A stretch of 32,657 bases of DNA, taken from the NCBI GenBank assembly GCA_017934745.1, contig JAGBIY010000026.1, positions 1-32,657 of the forward strand. Direction: 5' to 3'. Source of the DNA: Treponema sp. (lineage in GTDB: Bacteria > Spirochaetota > Spirochaetia > Treponematales > Treponemataceae). Each line of letters opens with the position of its first letter. The stretch's first letter is position 1. Position numbers and translations under genes: made by a program. Below the pieces are notes generated by a model. The model saw only the letters and a list, made by a program, of their open reading frames with translations, had not been told where the DNA came from and searched no databases. Positions 1 to 7,987 of this stretch are shown piece after piece.

Positions 1-141
1 CTTCCAGGCTCCTGGTGCTTGGGGCGGGGGCGTTCCGGGGATGCAGGGGGCTTCGCAGGGTGGAGGCGGACGAGGGGCCTGAGATAGTCTCCAGGGGCGC
101 GTTCAAGGACTGCCCGCGGCTCCGCGACGTCAGGCTCGACA
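1..141. repeat. Left copy of 141-bp terminal direct repeat (circularity signature)
   Basis: Bases 1-141 are identical to bases 32517-32657. A single exact terminal overlap of this size is what a k-mer assembler leaves when a circular molecule is written as a line; 141 is a common maximum k. A gene reads through the join without interruption, which supports a circle rather than a biological terminal repeat. Corrected length would be 32,516 bp. Confidence 0.93.
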
Positions 142-176
142 AAGCCGGGAAGGTGGACGAAGACGCGTTCGGATGA
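1..176 (+). CDS. 3' end of the LRR gene that starts at 31520
   Basis: Bases 3-176 are codons of the LRR gene entering from the right end of the window; bases 1-141 duplicate 32517-32657. The encoded tail carries the last two repeat units, with the AF-RGC and AF-KDC signatures, and ends in DEDAFG before TGA at 174-176. It converges on the tRNA-Gln gene, with the tRNA terminator immediately downstream. Confidence 0.85.
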   Translation, partial: SRLLVLGAGAFRGCRGLRRVEADEGPEIVSRGAFKDCPRLRDVRLDKAGKVDEDAFG

Positions 177-188
177 GGTCGGCGGGGC

Positions 189-218
189 AAAAAAAAGCCC
201 CCGGACAAAACCGGAGGC
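189..218 (-). terminator. Rho-independent terminator of tRNA-Gln
   Basis: On the minus strand an 8-bp GC-rich stem (211-218 with 197-204, one G-T pair) with a 6-base loop is followed by eight T (A-run at 189-196). It begins six bases past the 3' end of the tRNA gene. Confidence 0.85.
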
Positions 219-222
219 GTGT

Positions 223-295
223 TTGTCGAGACAGGATTCGAACCTGTGGAATGACGGCACCAAAAGCCGTTGTCTTACCGCTTGACGACTCGACA
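223..295 (-). tRNA. trnQ: tRNA-Gln (anticodon UUG)
   Basis: The minus strand folds into a full cloverleaf: a 7-bp acceptor stem (TGTCGAG/CTCGACA), a short D stem with AAGCGGTAA loop, anticodon stem ACGGC/GCCGT with loop TTTTGGT giving anticodon TTG, and a T arm with the TTCGAAT loop. The discriminator base is A and CCA is not encoded. It resembles bacterial tRNA-Gln in the D loop and in the ATTCC stretch before the T stem. It has its own promoter and terminator, so it is a stand-alone functional-looking transcription unit. tRNA genes are uncommon on plasmids of this size. Confidence 0.93.
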
Positions 296-305
296 ATGCG
301 TTTGA

Positions 306-334
306 ATTATCGGCTAAAACGGAATTTCTTTCAA
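306..334 (-). promoter_or_regulatory. Sigma-70 type promoter of tRNA-Gln
   Basis: Minus strand: -35 TTGAAA at 329-334, a 17-bp spacer, -10 GATAAT at 306-311. The tRNA 5' end lies 10 bases past the -10 box, so transcription would start a few bases before the mature tRNA. Confidence 0.8.
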
Positions 335-408
335 GATGAGAACATCGAGGAATATCGCTAGAATGTAAGGCGGAAAGTTCCAAGCACACAAAAAACGGAG
401 ACAAAGAA

Positions 409-2823
409 ATGAACGAGATACAGGAAAGGATGAAGGGGCTGCTCGAAAGCGGGAGCCACCTTCTAGACAGGGAGGACGTCTGCAGGATGACGCTGCTGGC
501 CTTGGCGGCCGAGGAGAGCGTCTTCCTCTACGGACCTCCGGGAACGGCGAAGAGCATGGCGGCGAAATGGGCGGCGTCCATGCTGGACACGGACAAGTAC
601 TTCAGCTGCCTCTTGAACCAGTACACGCAGCCGGACGAGCTTTTCGGGCCGGTGAGCATAAAGTCGCTTGAGAACGGGACGAGGGAGACACTCACCCAAG
701 GGTACATGCCGGAAGCCGAGATAGCGTTCCTCGACGAAATCTGGAAGGCGGGACCGGCCATACTCAACACCCTCCTCACGATATGCAACGAGAAGACGTT
801 CAGGAACGGGAACAGGACGGAGGAAGTCCCGCTCAAGCTGCTCCTCTCCGCATCGAACGAATTCCCAAGCGAGGACTCTGGCCTTGAGCCGCTCTACGAC
901 CGATTCCTCATAAGGATGTGCGTCGGCCCCATCGGAAGGAAGGACAGCTTCGTCAGCATGATAACGGGGAAGAAGGACCCGCAGGCCGTGACGAAGGCGG
1001 AGCCGGTGACAAAGGAGGAGCTGGAGGGCTGGAGAAGGGGCAGCGAGGAAGTCGAAGTGCCGAAGGAGATTACCGACTTCCTCTACTCCATGAGGCTCAG
1101 GCTCAACGAGCGCGACATCTACGTCTCGGACAGGCGGTGGAAGAAAATCGTGAACCTCCTGAGGACGAGCGCGCACCTAAACGGCAGGAAGAAAGTCGGC
1201 TACTCGGACCTCTTCGTGCTGGAGAACACGCTCTGGACGAGGCCGGAGGACAAGGCCGCGGTCAAGGAGTGCGCATCGGAGTCCGTCACGGCGGCGACAG
1301 TCAAGGGGAGCTTCCCGTTCGTCGAGCGGATCGAGAACGAGATAAAGGCTATGGAGGCCGAGACACCGGAGGACGCGGAATCGTACAGCGCGCTTTTGAA
1401 GAAGCTCGACGGAGAGAGGACGTACCTGGACACCCTCAAGGGAGAGCTTGAGATGGCGAGGATAGGCGGCGAGAATTTCTGGAAGAACGTGTTCTCCGGA
1501 CTCTCCACAGAATTCGCGCTGGAGCTGATGAACAGGGGAATAGAGAGGCTCAGGGAGTTCATAACGGAGGCCGAGGACGAAATCGACGGCATCAGGCTCT
1601 CGAAGCAGCCCGACCTGACTAACAGCCTCTCAAAGGCACGCGCCACGGTCATACTCGAAAAGGACGAGGAGCCGCCGTCCCCAAGGGTCACCGACGAACC
1701 GAAGGGCGAGGCGGACGGAGCGGAAAGGCCCGCGGAAACCATGGAGCGCAAAGTCATGTCCATAAAGGAGATGCAGGACGAGAGCTTCAGGATGATAGAG
1801 GACACGCTCTCGATCGGAATCGCGGACGCGGAGGACAGGACGGACGCGGAAGACATGAATGACGAGGGACAGGGCACGGAACAGCCGGATGCGGCGGCGA
1901 CAGGGGACGGCGCGGAGGAACGAGCGAAGGCCGCCGCAAATGCCGATGCCGACACCGAGAACGGGGGAATCGGCGGGGACGCGACAGCGGGCGGCGGAAC
2001 AGGAGAGACCGAAGGAAACGGAGAGGAGACCGTGGACGAACCGGCCGCAGGAAACGCAGAAGAGGACGGAGCCAGAGACCGACCGAGGGAACAGCCGGAG
2101 GCGGAAGAGCCGGAGGAGCGGAGCCCGCAGGACAGGCGCGCGGCCGAGGCGGAGCGCAAGGAAGCCGAGAAGGAGCGCATAAAGGAGCAGATCCAGCAGG
2201 CGATACGGCGGAACCAGGTCGAAGAGCAGTCCAGGAACATCATACAGAACGGAATCTCCAGGATAATAAAGGCGTTCACGCCGGAGAAGGTTGCGGCGGC
2301 AGAGGAAAGGGAGGCCGAGTCGATAGAGACGCTCAAGATGGAGCAGATGATGGAGCGGACGGCGCAGGTCAGGCAGGAGCTCAACGAGATGTCGGCGGGA
2401 ACGGCGGACGGCATAGAGAGCGCGGCGGACGAAGGGGAGCGCACCGAGTACGAGACGAAGCTCTCGAACACGAAGACGTTCCAGGAATTCGTCGAGATGT
2501 CCCACTACAAGTACACGGGCGACTCCAGCGACAAGCGCTACAAATGGAACGGCAACCTGAACAACGGCGCGAAGTGGTGGAACGTCGGAAGCCGCTTCTA
2601 CCAGATGCTCGACGGAGACAGGAACACGCTCTCGGCGATAGAGGCCGAGTGCGCGAAGAGGGGCGCGAAAATCGGGGGGAAGTACCACTGGGTCTTCTCC
2701 GTGTGCTACATATTCGAGAAGAACGACGGAATCTACGACTGGAAGACGAGGGCCGAGCTCAAGTGGCTCCTCGGAGGGGCGTGGCACTTCCTCGAACCGG
2801 TCTTCAACGAGGCTCTGCTCTAG
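409..2823 (+). CDS. ravA: RavA-like MoxR family AAA+ ATPase with long C-terminal extension
   Basis: 804 residues. The N-terminal ~300 residues match the RavA branch of MoxR ATPases: Walker A GPPGTAKS (42-49), the QPDELFGP-SI stretch, Walker B AFLDE followed by IWKAGPAILNTLLT (105-123), sensor-1 Asn150 in SASNEFP, and the Arg finger in LYDRFLIR (165). MoxR ATPases act as hexameric chaperone-like motors with a VWA partner. E. coli RavA is ~500 residues; here an acidic low-complexity linker (~430-610), a coiled-coil-like segment (~610-690) and an aromatic-rich C-terminal ~110 residues (FQEFVEMSHYKY to the end) are extra and unrecognised. A GGAG site lies 8 bases before the ATG. The stop codon abuts the start of the VWA gene, so the two are translationally linked. 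Membership in the RavA branch is well supported; function here is unknown. Confidence 0.9.
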   Translation: MNEIQERMKGLLESGSHLLDREDVCRMTLLALAAEESVFLYGPPGTAKSMAAKWAASMLDTDKYFSCLLNQYTQPDELFGPVSIKSLENGTRETLTQGYMPEAEIAFLDEIWKAGPAILNTLLTICNEKTFRNGNRTEEVPLKLLLSASNEFPSEDSGLEPLYDRFLIRMCVGPIGRKDSFVSMITGKKDPQAVTKAEPVTKEELEGWRRGSEEVEVPKEITDFLYSMRLRLNERDIYVSDRRWKKIVNLLRTSAHLNGRKKVGYSDLFVLENTLWTRPEDKAAVKECASESVTAATVKGSFPFVERIENEIKAMEAETPEDAESYSALLKKLDGERTYLDTLKGELEMARIGGENFWKNVFSGLSTEFALELMNRGIERLREFITEAEDEIDGIRLSKQPDLTNSLSKARATVILEKDEEPPSPRVTDEPKGEADGAERPAETMERKVMSIKEMQDESFRMIEDTLSIGIADAEDRTDAEDMNDEGQGTEQPDAAATGDGAEERAKAAANADADTENGGIGGDATAGGGTGETEGNGEETVDEPAAGNAEEDGARDRPREQPEAEEPEERSPQDRRAAEAERKEAEKERIKEQIQQAIRRNQVEEQSRNIIQNGISRIIKAFTPEKVAAAEEREAESIETLKMEQMMERTAQVRQELNEMSAGTADGIESAADEGERTEYETKLSNTKTFQEFVEMSHYKYTGDSSDKRYKWNGNLNNGAKWWNVGSRFYQMLDGDRNTLSAIEAECAKRGAKIGGKYHWVFSVCYIFEKNDGIYDWKTRAELKWLLGGAWHFLEPVFNEALL

Positions 2824-4107
2824 ATGGCCGGCGTGAGGAACACACTGCTCTCCAGGCTTGAGACCCTAAGGGAGGACTTCCTGCAGAGGTTCGGGGAGAC
2901 GGACGACAACAAGAAGTTCATAGACGACCTCAGACGCTTCTCCGACACGATGGGAGACGGCGGAACCCCGGAAAACATCGGGGGGAAATTCGCCGGGCTT
3001 CTGGAGACAATCAGGAGGAACATCGTCGGAAACAGGTTCATCATGGAGTTCGAATTCTCAGGCGCGCTCGTGCAGATAATGGCGCTGGAGAGGATACTCG
3101 CGGCCGAGCTGGCGAGGAGACTCGGAGGCGGCGGCCGTGAGGAAGAGAATGCCCTCGACGACAGGATGCTTGACAGGATCGAGTCGGCGGCGGCGTACAT
3201 GAGGACGCTCAAGACGATGGGCATGGACAGGGCCGACATGCAGGCGCTGGGCTGGGGCGCGGGGAAGTCCGCGGCGGGCGCGTTCACGAAGTCCGCGTTC
3301 GACCTCGTGGAGCGGTACGCGGCCGCGCTCGAAAGGACCCCGGAACTCAAGCGCCTTGCGGACAAAATCGGCAGGCACTCCAAGACGAGGGCGCCGGCGG
3401 GGATGAAGGCCGAGGGGCACAAGCCGGCCGTCTCCTACGACGGGATATACAACTCCGACAACCTCAAGACGATACTCCCGTCGGAGCTGGCCCTCTACAC
3501 GGGAAAGCGGACGCGCATGGAATTCCTCAGAAGGCTCTCGGACAGGCAGGCGCTCTGCTACAAGCCCGCGCCGGACAGGAGCGCGGCGGACGGAAGGGAC
3601 GAGGACAAGGGGCCGGTCATACTCTGCCTGGACACGAGCGGCTCCATGCACGGAATCCCGGAGTCGCTCTCGAAGGCGGCCGCGCTCGCGGTCATAGCGA
3701 GCGCGGCGAAGGAGAGGAGGGAGACGCTCGTGGTCTCGTTCTCGGCAGGATTCGAGACGCTCAGGATATCCCGCCCGGAAAGGGAGGACGAAATGAAGAA
3801 GATAGTCGAATTCCTAGCCATGTCGTTCCACGGCGGGACGGACATAGCGCAGGCGCTGACGTTCGCCGTCTCGGAGACGGAGGGCGGCAGGCTCAGGAAC
3901 GCGGACATACTCACGATATCCGACTTCGTGTCGGGGGACCTTCCCGCGCAGTCGGTCAGGAAAATCAGGGAGGCGAAGAAGAGGGGGACCAGGTTCTTCG
4001 CCATATCGATGGGCGACAGGGGAAGGACATCCATACTCATGAACATGGACGAGACACTCGTTCTCAGGGAGACGGCGGAAGGAGCCGGACTTTCGAGGCG
4101 GATATGA
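2824..4107 (+). CDS. viaA: ViaA-like VWA domain protein
   Basis: 427 residues. The C-terminal half is a von Willebrand A domain with an intact metal site: DTSGS at 270-274 in CLDTSGSMHG, the GGTD motif at 337-340, and an aspartate in TISDF. The preceding stretch (PSELALYTGKRTRMEFLRRL, then RQALCYK) matches the region before the VWA domain in ViaA, the partner of RavA. The N-terminal ~250 residues are helical and lack a signal peptide. The ATG directly follows the stop of the RavA-like gene, and its own stop overlaps the next gene's ATG (ATGA), so all three are one operon. In E. coli the pair associates with membrane lipids and respiratory complexes; whether that holds here is not shown. Confidence 0.9.
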   Translation: MAGVRNTLLSRLETLREDFLQRFGETDDNKKFIDDLRRFSDTMGDGGTPENIGGKFAGLLETIRRNIVGNRFIMEFEFSGALVQIMALERILAAELARRLGGGGREEENALDDRMLDRIESAAAYMRTLKTMGMDRADMQALGWGAGKSAAGAFTKSAFDLVERYAAALERTPELKRLADKIGRHSKTRAPAGMKAEGHKPAVSYDGIYNSDNLKTILPSELALYTGKRTRMEFLRRLSDRQALCYKPAPDRSAADGRDEDKGPVILCLDTSGSMHGIPESLSKAAALAVIASAAKERRETLVVSFSAGFETLRISRPEREDEMKKIVEFLAMSFHGGTDIAQALTFAVSETEGGRLRNADILTISDFVSGDLPAQSVRKIREAKKRGTRFFAISMGDRGRTSILMNMDETLVLRETAEGAGLSRRI

Positions 4108-5498
4108 AGACGAAGGAGAGACAACCTATGGCGATCGCGAAAGCGTTGGCGGCAGCCGCGTTGGCGGCGGCCCTCGCGGCGTGCGCGAAGGGCGGCGGCA
4201 CGACGGAAGCACAGGCGCGACAGACGGAGGCATCCGCGGCACTGCCATCCACGGATGCAGGCGGCGGAGCGAAGAACAACACAGTCGACGGCGTGGAGTT
4301 CACCAGGAACGGAAAGACGCTCTCGCGATACCCGGCCACGAAAGCCGACGGGCACTACCTCGTCCCGTCCACGGTCGAGGAGATAGCAGACGGAGCGTTC
4401 GCGGGGAACAGGAAGCTCAAGACAATCGTGCTCCCCTACTCCGTCAAAAAGATAGGCAGCGCGGCGTTCGAAGGCTGCACCGCGCTCGTCTCGGCCGAAG
4501 TTCCGGACACCGTGGAGGAAATCGGGGACGCACTGTTCGCGGGCTGCACGTCGCTCAGGACCTGCACGCTGCCGGAGAAACTGGAGGAGATACCCTACGG
4601 GACGTTCATGGGCTGCGCGTCGCTCGAAAAAGCCGTGTTCACGAAGGTGACGAGGAGAATCGGACAGTCGGCGTTCGAGGGCTGCTCGTCGATAAAGTCG
4701 GTCGACATACCGGGGAAAGTCCGGGAGGTCCCCGCGAAGGCGTTCTACAGATGCGCATCCCTCAAGTCCGCCCGGCTCCACGGCGGAGTCGAGTCCGTCG
4801 CTCCGTACGCTTTCGCGGAGACAGGGCTGGCGACCGTCGACATCCCCCCGTCTCTGACGGACATCGGGGAATGCGCCTTCAACGACTGCCACTCGCTCAG
4901 GTCGATAAACGTCTCGCAGGGGAACAGCGCGTACAGGAGCGACGAGGGGATGCTGCTCTCGAAGAACGGCTCGTCCCTCCACGCGTACCCGGCCGGCAAG
5001 GAAGCGGAGACGTTCTCGATACCGATATTCATCACGAGGATAGAGCCGTCGGCGTTCCACGGGAACAGGCACCTCAAGAGAGTGGGGATTCCCGCGGGCG
5101 TTAGGGAGATAAGCTACGACGCGTTCGCTGGATGCGCTTCCCTCGCCTCGGTCGAGATATCCGGCTCGGTGGAGAGGATAAAGGCGGGGGCGTTCTCCGG
5201 CTGCGCTTCCCTCGCCTCGGTGTCGCTGTCGGAGGGGCTGGAGGAGATAGAGGCTCTGGCGTTCGAGGGATGCGAAAGACTGCGGCGCATATCGATACCG
5301 TCTACGGTGCGGAGCGTCGGAAGCTCGGCTTTCAGGGGATGCGCGTCGCTGGCCACCATATCGTTCGCCTCGAAAAGCGGCTGGACATACGCCCCCCCTC
5401 CGGGGTTCGAGAGGAAGGCGGTCGAGCCGAAGGATCTCGCGGCCGGAAATTTCACGGCGGAGGGCGGCAAATTCTACTCGGCGGAGCTGTCCAAGTGA
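4104..5498 (+). CDS. BspA-like LRR lipoprotein (RavA/ViaA operon)
   Basis: 464 residues. A basic n-region and an alanine-rich core end in LAAC with Cys27, a spirochaete-tolerable lipobox, so it should be a membrane-anchored lipoprotein. Residues ~55-430 are a run of TpLRR/LRR_5 units (AF-x-GC-x-SL-x-x-V-x-IP-x-x-V-x-x-IG), interrupted by the S-DEGMLLSKNG...YPAGK island that is typical of BspA proteins. These proteins are usually surface-exposed and bind host or bacterial proteins. Its ATG overlaps the VWA stop by four bases. A second Met at residue 9 could also start it; both leave the lipobox intact. An extracytoplasmic client or partner of the RavA/ViaA pair is an inference from operon structure alone. 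Confidence 0.87.
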   Translation: MKTKERQPMAIAKALAAAALAAALAACAKGGGTTEAQARQTEASAALPSTDAGGGAKNNTVDGVEFTRNGKTLSRYPATKADGHYLVPSTVEEIADGAFAGNRKLKTIVLPYSVKKIGSAAFEGCTALVSAEVPDTVEEIGDALFAGCTSLRTCTLPEKLEEIPYGTFMGCASLEKAVFTKVTRRIGQSAFEGCSSIKSVDIPGKVREVPAKAFYRCASLKSARLHGGVESVAPYAFAETGLATVDIPPSLTDIGECAFNDCHSLRSINVSQGNSAYRSDEGMLLSKNGSSLHAYPAGKEAETFSIPIFITRIEPSAFHGNRHLKRVGIPAGVREISYDAFAGCASLASVEISGSVERIKAGAFSGCASLASVSLSEGLEEIEALAFEGCERLRRISIPSTVRSVGSSAFRGCASLATISFASKSGWTYAPPPGFERKAVEPKDLAAGNFTAEGGKFYSAELSK

Positions 5499-5546
5499 CG
5501 GCGCCCTCGGTCGCTAAACATTCCCGAATTCGCTATCATTAGACCA

Positions 5547-5568
5547 GCCCGCAAAAAAAATCGCGGGC
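5547..5568. promoter_or_regulatory. 6-bp GC hairpin in the gap between the two LRR genes
   Basis: GCCCGC (5547-5552) and GCGGGC (5563-5568) flank a loop of mainly A. There is no T-run after it on the plus strand, so it is a weak terminator at best. It could be a leader hairpin or a processing point between the lipoprotein gene and the next LRR gene. Confidence 0.35.
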
Positions 5569-5607
5569 GGCCTCATCGCAGGAAAAACAAAAAAAACGGA
5601 GACGAAC

Positions 5608-7011
5608 ATGAAGAAAGTCAGGATCATTGCAGCAGGGCTCCTCGTCGCGGGAGCGTGCGGGACTTTAGCGGCCCAGACAGGCATCGAGAAGGCGGAGACC
5701 GAGCAGGCGGCGATAGAGTCGGAATCGGCGGAGTCGTCGGAGCTGGGGAAGACGACCGACAGCGCAGGGCTGACGGCGGAGCAGGCGGAACAGGCAGAAC
5801 TCGACAAGAAATACGTCGAGGAGCACATAGTGGAAATCAGGAGCGGAACGTTCTCAACGACGGTCGAGGCGCTTCCCGAATGCCTTGAGGTCATCAACAA
5901 GGGCGCGAACATCAGCGTGGCTATAACCGACAAGAACCCGGACATCGCGGCGCTCTCGAGCAGCCTCGACGGCTACAACACGACGCTCGACCTCTCGGCC
6001 TGCACAGGGCTCAAGGAGATACCGGAGAAGGCGTTCTACCTCAAGGGCAACATAAAGGCCGTGACGCTCCCGGCAAGCGTCGAGAAAATCGGAGCGAAGT
6101 CGTTCAGCAGGACGTCGCTCGAAACAGTGGAGATTCCGTCGGGGACGAAGGAGATTGGGGACTTCGCATTCGCGGGGACGAAGATAAGGGAGGCGAAGAT
6201 ACCGGCGGGGATCTCGTCGTACGGAGTCGGCGCGTTCGCCGAGAACAAGTCCCTCCAGTCCATAACCGCGGACGAGAGCAGCTCGATACTCAAGTCAGAC
6301 GACGGAGTCCTCTTCACGAGGGACGGACTCACGCTCGTCGCGTACCCGGCCGGAAAGCAGGGAGGCTCGTACGAAATACCTGCGACCGTCGTCTCCATAG
6401 GCACGGAGGCGTTCGCCTACAACGAGTCGCTCAAGAGCGTGACACTCCCGCCCGCGCTCCTCAGGATATGCGGATACGCGTTCAAGGGCTGCTCATCGCT
6501 CGGAGGAATCGAGCTTCCGGCGACGGTCGTGTCGATAGGACAGGACGCCTTCGACGGAACAGCCATAAAGTCGATCGCCATCCCGAAGGCGACCATAGCC
6601 CTCGGAAAGAACCCGTTCAACGGCTGCGAAAGCCTCTCGGAGATAAGCGTCGAGGAGGGGAACCTCGCATACAAGTCCGACGGCGGCGTGCTCTACTCGC
6701 TCGCGGGAACGCTCGTGCGCTTCCCTAGCGCGAAGGCCGACGGAGAATTCACGGTGCCGGACGACACATCCGAGATTGAGCCGTACGCGTTCGAGGGCGC
6801 GTCGTCCCTCAAGTCGGTCACGCTCTCCGAGAAGACGCGGATAATCGACAAGTACGCGTTCAAGAACTGCTCCTCGCTCAAGACTCTCAACTCGTCGGAG
6901 TCGCTCGTAAAGATCGGAAGGCAGGCCTTCTACGGATGCCCAGTCGAGAACCTCCCGGACTTCTACGTCGGGACAGTGGACAGCTACGTGCCGACGACCG
7001 ACGCCAAGTGA
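5608..7011 (+). CDS. Secreted BspA-like LRR protein
   Basis: 467 residues. The signal peptide is MKK plus a hydrophobic core, cut most likely after LAA by signal peptidase I; a loose lipobox VAGAC just before is an alternative. Residues ~30-100 are non-repetitive and charged. Repeats of the AF-x-GC-x-SL-x-x-V-x-LP type run from ~120 to ~450. It contains two of the BspA islands of the form DDGVLFTRDG...YPAGK, matching the protein encoded just upstream, so the two probably arose by duplication. The leader AAACGGAGAC before the ATG is nearly the same as that of the RavA-like gene. The gene ends in front of a strong bidirectional terminator. Confidence 0.87.
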   Translation: MKKVRIIAAGLLVAGACGTLAAQTGIEKAETEQAAIESESAESSELGKTTDSAGLTAEQAEQAELDKKYVEEHIVEIRSGTFSTTVEALPECLEVINKGANISVAITDKNPDIAALSSSLDGYNTTLDLSACTGLKEIPEKAFYLKGNIKAVTLPASVEKIGAKSFSRTSLETVEIPSGTKEIGDFAFAGTKIREAKIPAGISSYGVGAFAENKSLQSITADESSSILKSDDGVLFTRDGLTLVAYPAGKQGGSYEIPATVVSIGTEAFAYNESLKSVTLPPALLRICGYAFKGCSSLGGIELPATVVSIGQDAFDGTAIKSIAIPKATIALGKNPFNGCESLSEISVEEGNLAYKSDGGVLYSLAGTLVRFPSAKADGEFTVPDDTSEIEPYAFEGASSLKSVTLSEKTRIIDKYAFKNCSSLKTLNSSESLVKIGRQAFYGCPVENLPDFYVGTVDSYVPTTDAK

Positions 7012-7040
7012 CGGACGGAACCGCCGCATGAAGGCGGCTC

Positions 7041-7096
7041 GCGGAAAAGGCCCCTCCACCCCCCGCCAGAAGGGAACGTGGAGGGGCCTTTTCCGC
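7041..7096. terminator. Bidirectional terminator with a perfect 19-bp stem
   Basis: Bases 7041-7059 and 7078-7096 are exact reverse complements, with an 18-base loop. Each arm is flanked by A/T runs within the stem (GGAAAAGGCC / GGCCTTTTCC), so it can work for the LRR gene ending at 7011 and the STAS gene ending at 7099. Confidence 0.88.
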
Positions 7097-7098
7097 TT

Positions 7099-7647
7099 TC
7101 AGAGAGAGACCCGGCCGTCGTCCGCCACCGATATGACGGACTTGCAGTTCGAGCACCTGAACCGGCCGCTCTTCTTCGCCTGCAGCCTCTTCTCGCATAT
7201 CGGGCACTGGAACGAGAGCGGGAACACGGTCTTCTTCGCGTCCCCCTCGCCCCTCAGGAAGTATCCCGCGTCTACGGTGTCGTTCGCTATGCAGAAGAGC
7301 CTGTTGAAGCCCAGCAGCTGGAAGACCTCCAGGACCTTGGGCTGAAGGTCAGTGAAGACGAACAGCCCCCCCTTCTGGACGAACTTCTGGTGTGCGGTGA
7401 CGAACGCCCCAAGCCCGGACGACGAAACGTACTCCAGGGAGGAGCACCTGAACACGAGCTTCACGAATCCGTACTCCAGTATCTTGTCCAGCCTCCCCTG
7501 GAAGAATTCCGAGTTGTATGTGTCGATCCTGCCCGTAAGGAACACGTGCAGCACGTTCCTCATCTCCGCGTCGCGAGAGAGCGTCAAACGGAGGTCCTTG
7601 TCCCACCTGTCGTTGAAGTTGGGGATGACGACTATGTTATCTTCCAT
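7099..7647 (-). CDS. STAS domain protein fused to a C-terminal zinc ribbon
   Basis: 182 residues. Residues ~20-125 are a STAS domain of the anti-sigma-factor antagonist type, with the loop EYVSSSGLGAF (72-82). Ser76 aligns with the serine phosphorylated in SpoIIAA/RsbV, while the usual Asp before it is Ser. Residues 148-168 form a zinc ribbon with two CxxC pairs (C148/C151 and C165/C168), an addition I do not know from standard antagonists. No anti-sigma kinase is encoded in the window, though a sigma factor is (20558-21388). A GGAG site lies 10 bases before the ATG. Partner switching is the family role; its target here is unknown. Confidence 0.8.
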   Translation of the reverse strand: MEDNIVVIPNFNDRWDKDLRLTLSRDAEMRNVLHVFLTGRIDTYNSEFFQGRLDKILEYGFVKLVFRCSSLEYVSSSGLGAFVTAHQKFVQKGGLFVFTDLQPKVLEVFQLLGFNRLFCIANDTVDAGYFLRGEGDAKKTVFPLSFQCPICEKRLQAKKSGRFRCSNCKSVISVADDGRVSL

Positions 7648-7759
7648 GTTCAGATTTCTCCAGAATAATCTTTTTTTTAGCCAATTAGGGCGAAAGTCGA
7701 GTTTTCACAGTGCAATGGCAGAAACGAGCGGAAGCGGGGTTCCGCCAACAAAAACACTA

Positions 7760-7846
7760 AACATCGCAAGCGATGTTAACGCCACCGCGAAGCGGTACTG
7801 CCGTTTTGGGCAAGACTGCGCAAGCAGGCTGCGGTTCCCGCTGGGA
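7760..7846. other. Cluster of four short hairpins between STAS gene and iterons
   Basis: Inverted repeats sit at 7760-7777 (8-bp arms, 2-base gap), 7785-7795 (4 bp, GAA loop), 7816-7827 (4 bp, GCAA loop) and 7836-7846 (4 bp, GCT loop). The region codes for nothing recognisable. It may be a structured leader or small RNA, or a single-strand replication element next to the origin. Which of these, if any, cannot be told from sequence alone. Confidence 0.4.
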
Positions 7847-7987
7847 GCTTGTTTCTGCAACTACGGTATGCATAAACTCGACATTCGACCAATTATATAT
7901 TTTTTCATTTTCGGAGGAAATCGAGAGCGGCCCCCGCGCGCGAAAAAAAACGCCGCGCACCGGGAATCGCCCGCCCCACGGGGAAAA

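Noticed and set aside
463..2787. Long open frames opposite and beside the RavA-like gene
   Set aside because: They are antisense or shifted shadows of a GC-rich gene; their translations are Arg/Leu- or Ser/Ala-rich without domain motifs.
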